Origin: Chloroflexota bacterium
GTDB taxonomy: Bacteria > Chloroflexota > Anaerolineae > B4-G1
DNA: 5,491 bases
Direction: 5' to 3'
Assembly: GCA_003648085.1 (NCBI GenBank)
Contig: QMOC01000215.1
Coordinates: forward strand, 1-5,491
Each line of letters opens with the position of its first letter. Positions within the stretch are counted from its first letter, which is position 1. The notes below the pieces were generated by a model. It saw only the letters and a list, made by a program, of their open reading frames with translations. It ran no database searches and had not been told where the DNA came from. Shown piece by piece: positions 4,873-5,491 of this stretch. The translations under genes were made by a program, and so were the position numbers.

Positions 4873-5491
4873 CTACAACCCGGTGGGCACGTCGAGGAAC
4901 AGCGTCTCCAGGCCGAACTTCCCTTCCAGGTGACGGGCCAACGCCTTCACGCCCAGCGTCTCAGTGGCGTAGTGGCCGCCGTAGATGACGTTGAGGCCCC
5001 ACTCGACGCCATAGTGGAAGAAGGTGTGACTCGTCTCGCCGGTGACGAAGGTGTCGAAGCCGGCGCCTGCGACCTGGTCCATCATCATCGCCGCTCCACC
5101 GGAGATGCACCCCACCTGCGAGGCCTCTTCCGGCCCGTGCGCGAGGACGCGCAGGGGGGGCTCGCCGATAGCCTGGGTCAAGCGCTCGATCAGTGTGTCC
5201 AGCGGGAGAGGCGGGTCGAGCACACCGCCGATGCCGACCTCACTGCCGTGATACTTGCCGAAAGCGCGGGTGTCCTGCAACCCCAGCACACGTGCCAGTT
5301 CGGCGTTGTTGCCCACCTCGGGATGGAGGTCCAACGGCAGATGGACGGCGTAGAGGCCGCAGCCGCCGACGACGAGCGCCTTCACTCGCCGGAAATAGGG
5401 TCCGACCAGGCGGAGGGGCTTGTCCCAGAAAAGCCCGTGGTGTACGATGAGCAGACCTACGAGGTCGAGATGCGCTTCGACCCATCGGCAC
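4873..5491 (-). CDS. NIF3/YbgI family metal-binding protein, partial (N-terminus outside window)
   Basis: The minus-strand frame is open from the right edge to the TAG at 4873-4875 and encodes 205 residues. Family members are usually near 250, so about 45 N-terminal residues are missing. Motifs seen are LLIVHHGLFW with the dinuclear-metal histidine pair (codons 5437-5442), YAVHLPLDLHPEVGNN, where the aspartate of the usual H-x-x-x-D is kept but the typical HTNLD reads HLPLD, and GGHYATETLG near the C-terminus, supplying the second metal-binding H-x-x-x-E (codons 4972-4974 and 4960-4962). The family forms hexameric rings. Its role is uncertain, and it is often labelled GTP cyclohydrolase I type 2 without firm proof. 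An internal GTG at 5385 would make a shorter protein but would drop the HHG motif, so it is not the start. The gene is convergent with the GH130 block and probably unrelated to it. Confidence 0.9.
   Translation of the reverse strand, partial: CRWVEAHLDLVGLLIVHHGLFWDKPLRLVGPYFRRVKALVVGGCGLYAVHLPLDLHPEVGNNAELARVLGLQDTRAFGKYHGSEVGIGGVLDPPLPLDTLIERLTQAIGEPPLRVLAHGPEEASQVGCISGGAAMMMDQVAGAGFDTFVTGETSHTFFHYGVEWGLNVIYGGHYATETLGVKALARHLEGKFGLETLFLDVPTGL

Noticed and set aside
5240..5491. Other minus- and plus-strand frames at the right edge
   Set aside because: They are arginine/proline-rich shadows of the NIF3 frame, which carries the family's metal-binding motifs.

Overview
The window is GC-rich bacterial DNA with compact, mostly co-directional genes. 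Start codons overlap upstream stops (ATGA junctions, one 8-bp overlap) and ribosome-binding sites are ordinary purine-rich ones. Nothing here fixes the taxon. The compact high-GC style and tandem GH130 genes would fit Chloroflexota or a similar environmental lineage, but that is a low-confidence guess.

Layout. Positions 1-296 hold no gene. They contain a near-perfect palindrome with 117-bp arms (1-244), followed by a GC-rich hairpin (236-274) that shares its left strand with the palindrome and so competes with it. Five plus-strand genes follow: a class I SAM-dependent methyltransferase (297-1130), a GNAT acetyltransferase (1123-1560), a GT-B-like glycosyltransferase (1557-2588) and two tandem GH130 proteins (2846-3820 and 3817-4821). 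The first three overlap one another, as do the last two. The only gap, between the glycosyltransferase and the first GH130 gene, is filled by what looks like a small non-autonomous mobile element. It has 15-bp terminal inverted repeats, a 10-bp flanking direct repeat, and two tandem 61-bp units. Each unit carries two inverted REP-like hairpins with GTAG feet. Removing the element and one direct-repeat copy leaves a 34-bp spacer with a ribosome-binding site, so the five genes were probably one operon before the insertion. A short hairpin (4836-4862) separates this block from a convergent minus-strand NIF3/YbgI-family gene that runs off the right edge.

How the genes may work together. GH130 enzymes are inverting phosphorylases or hydrolases of beta-mannosides, and tandem GH130 pairs are known in other bacteria. 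A neighbouring GT-B transferase suggests that a mannoside-type oligosaccharide or glycoconjugate is both made and recycled in the cytoplasm. The methyltransferase and acetyltransferase could modify that glycan or a sugar precursor. The family assignments are well supported. The joint pathway is inference.
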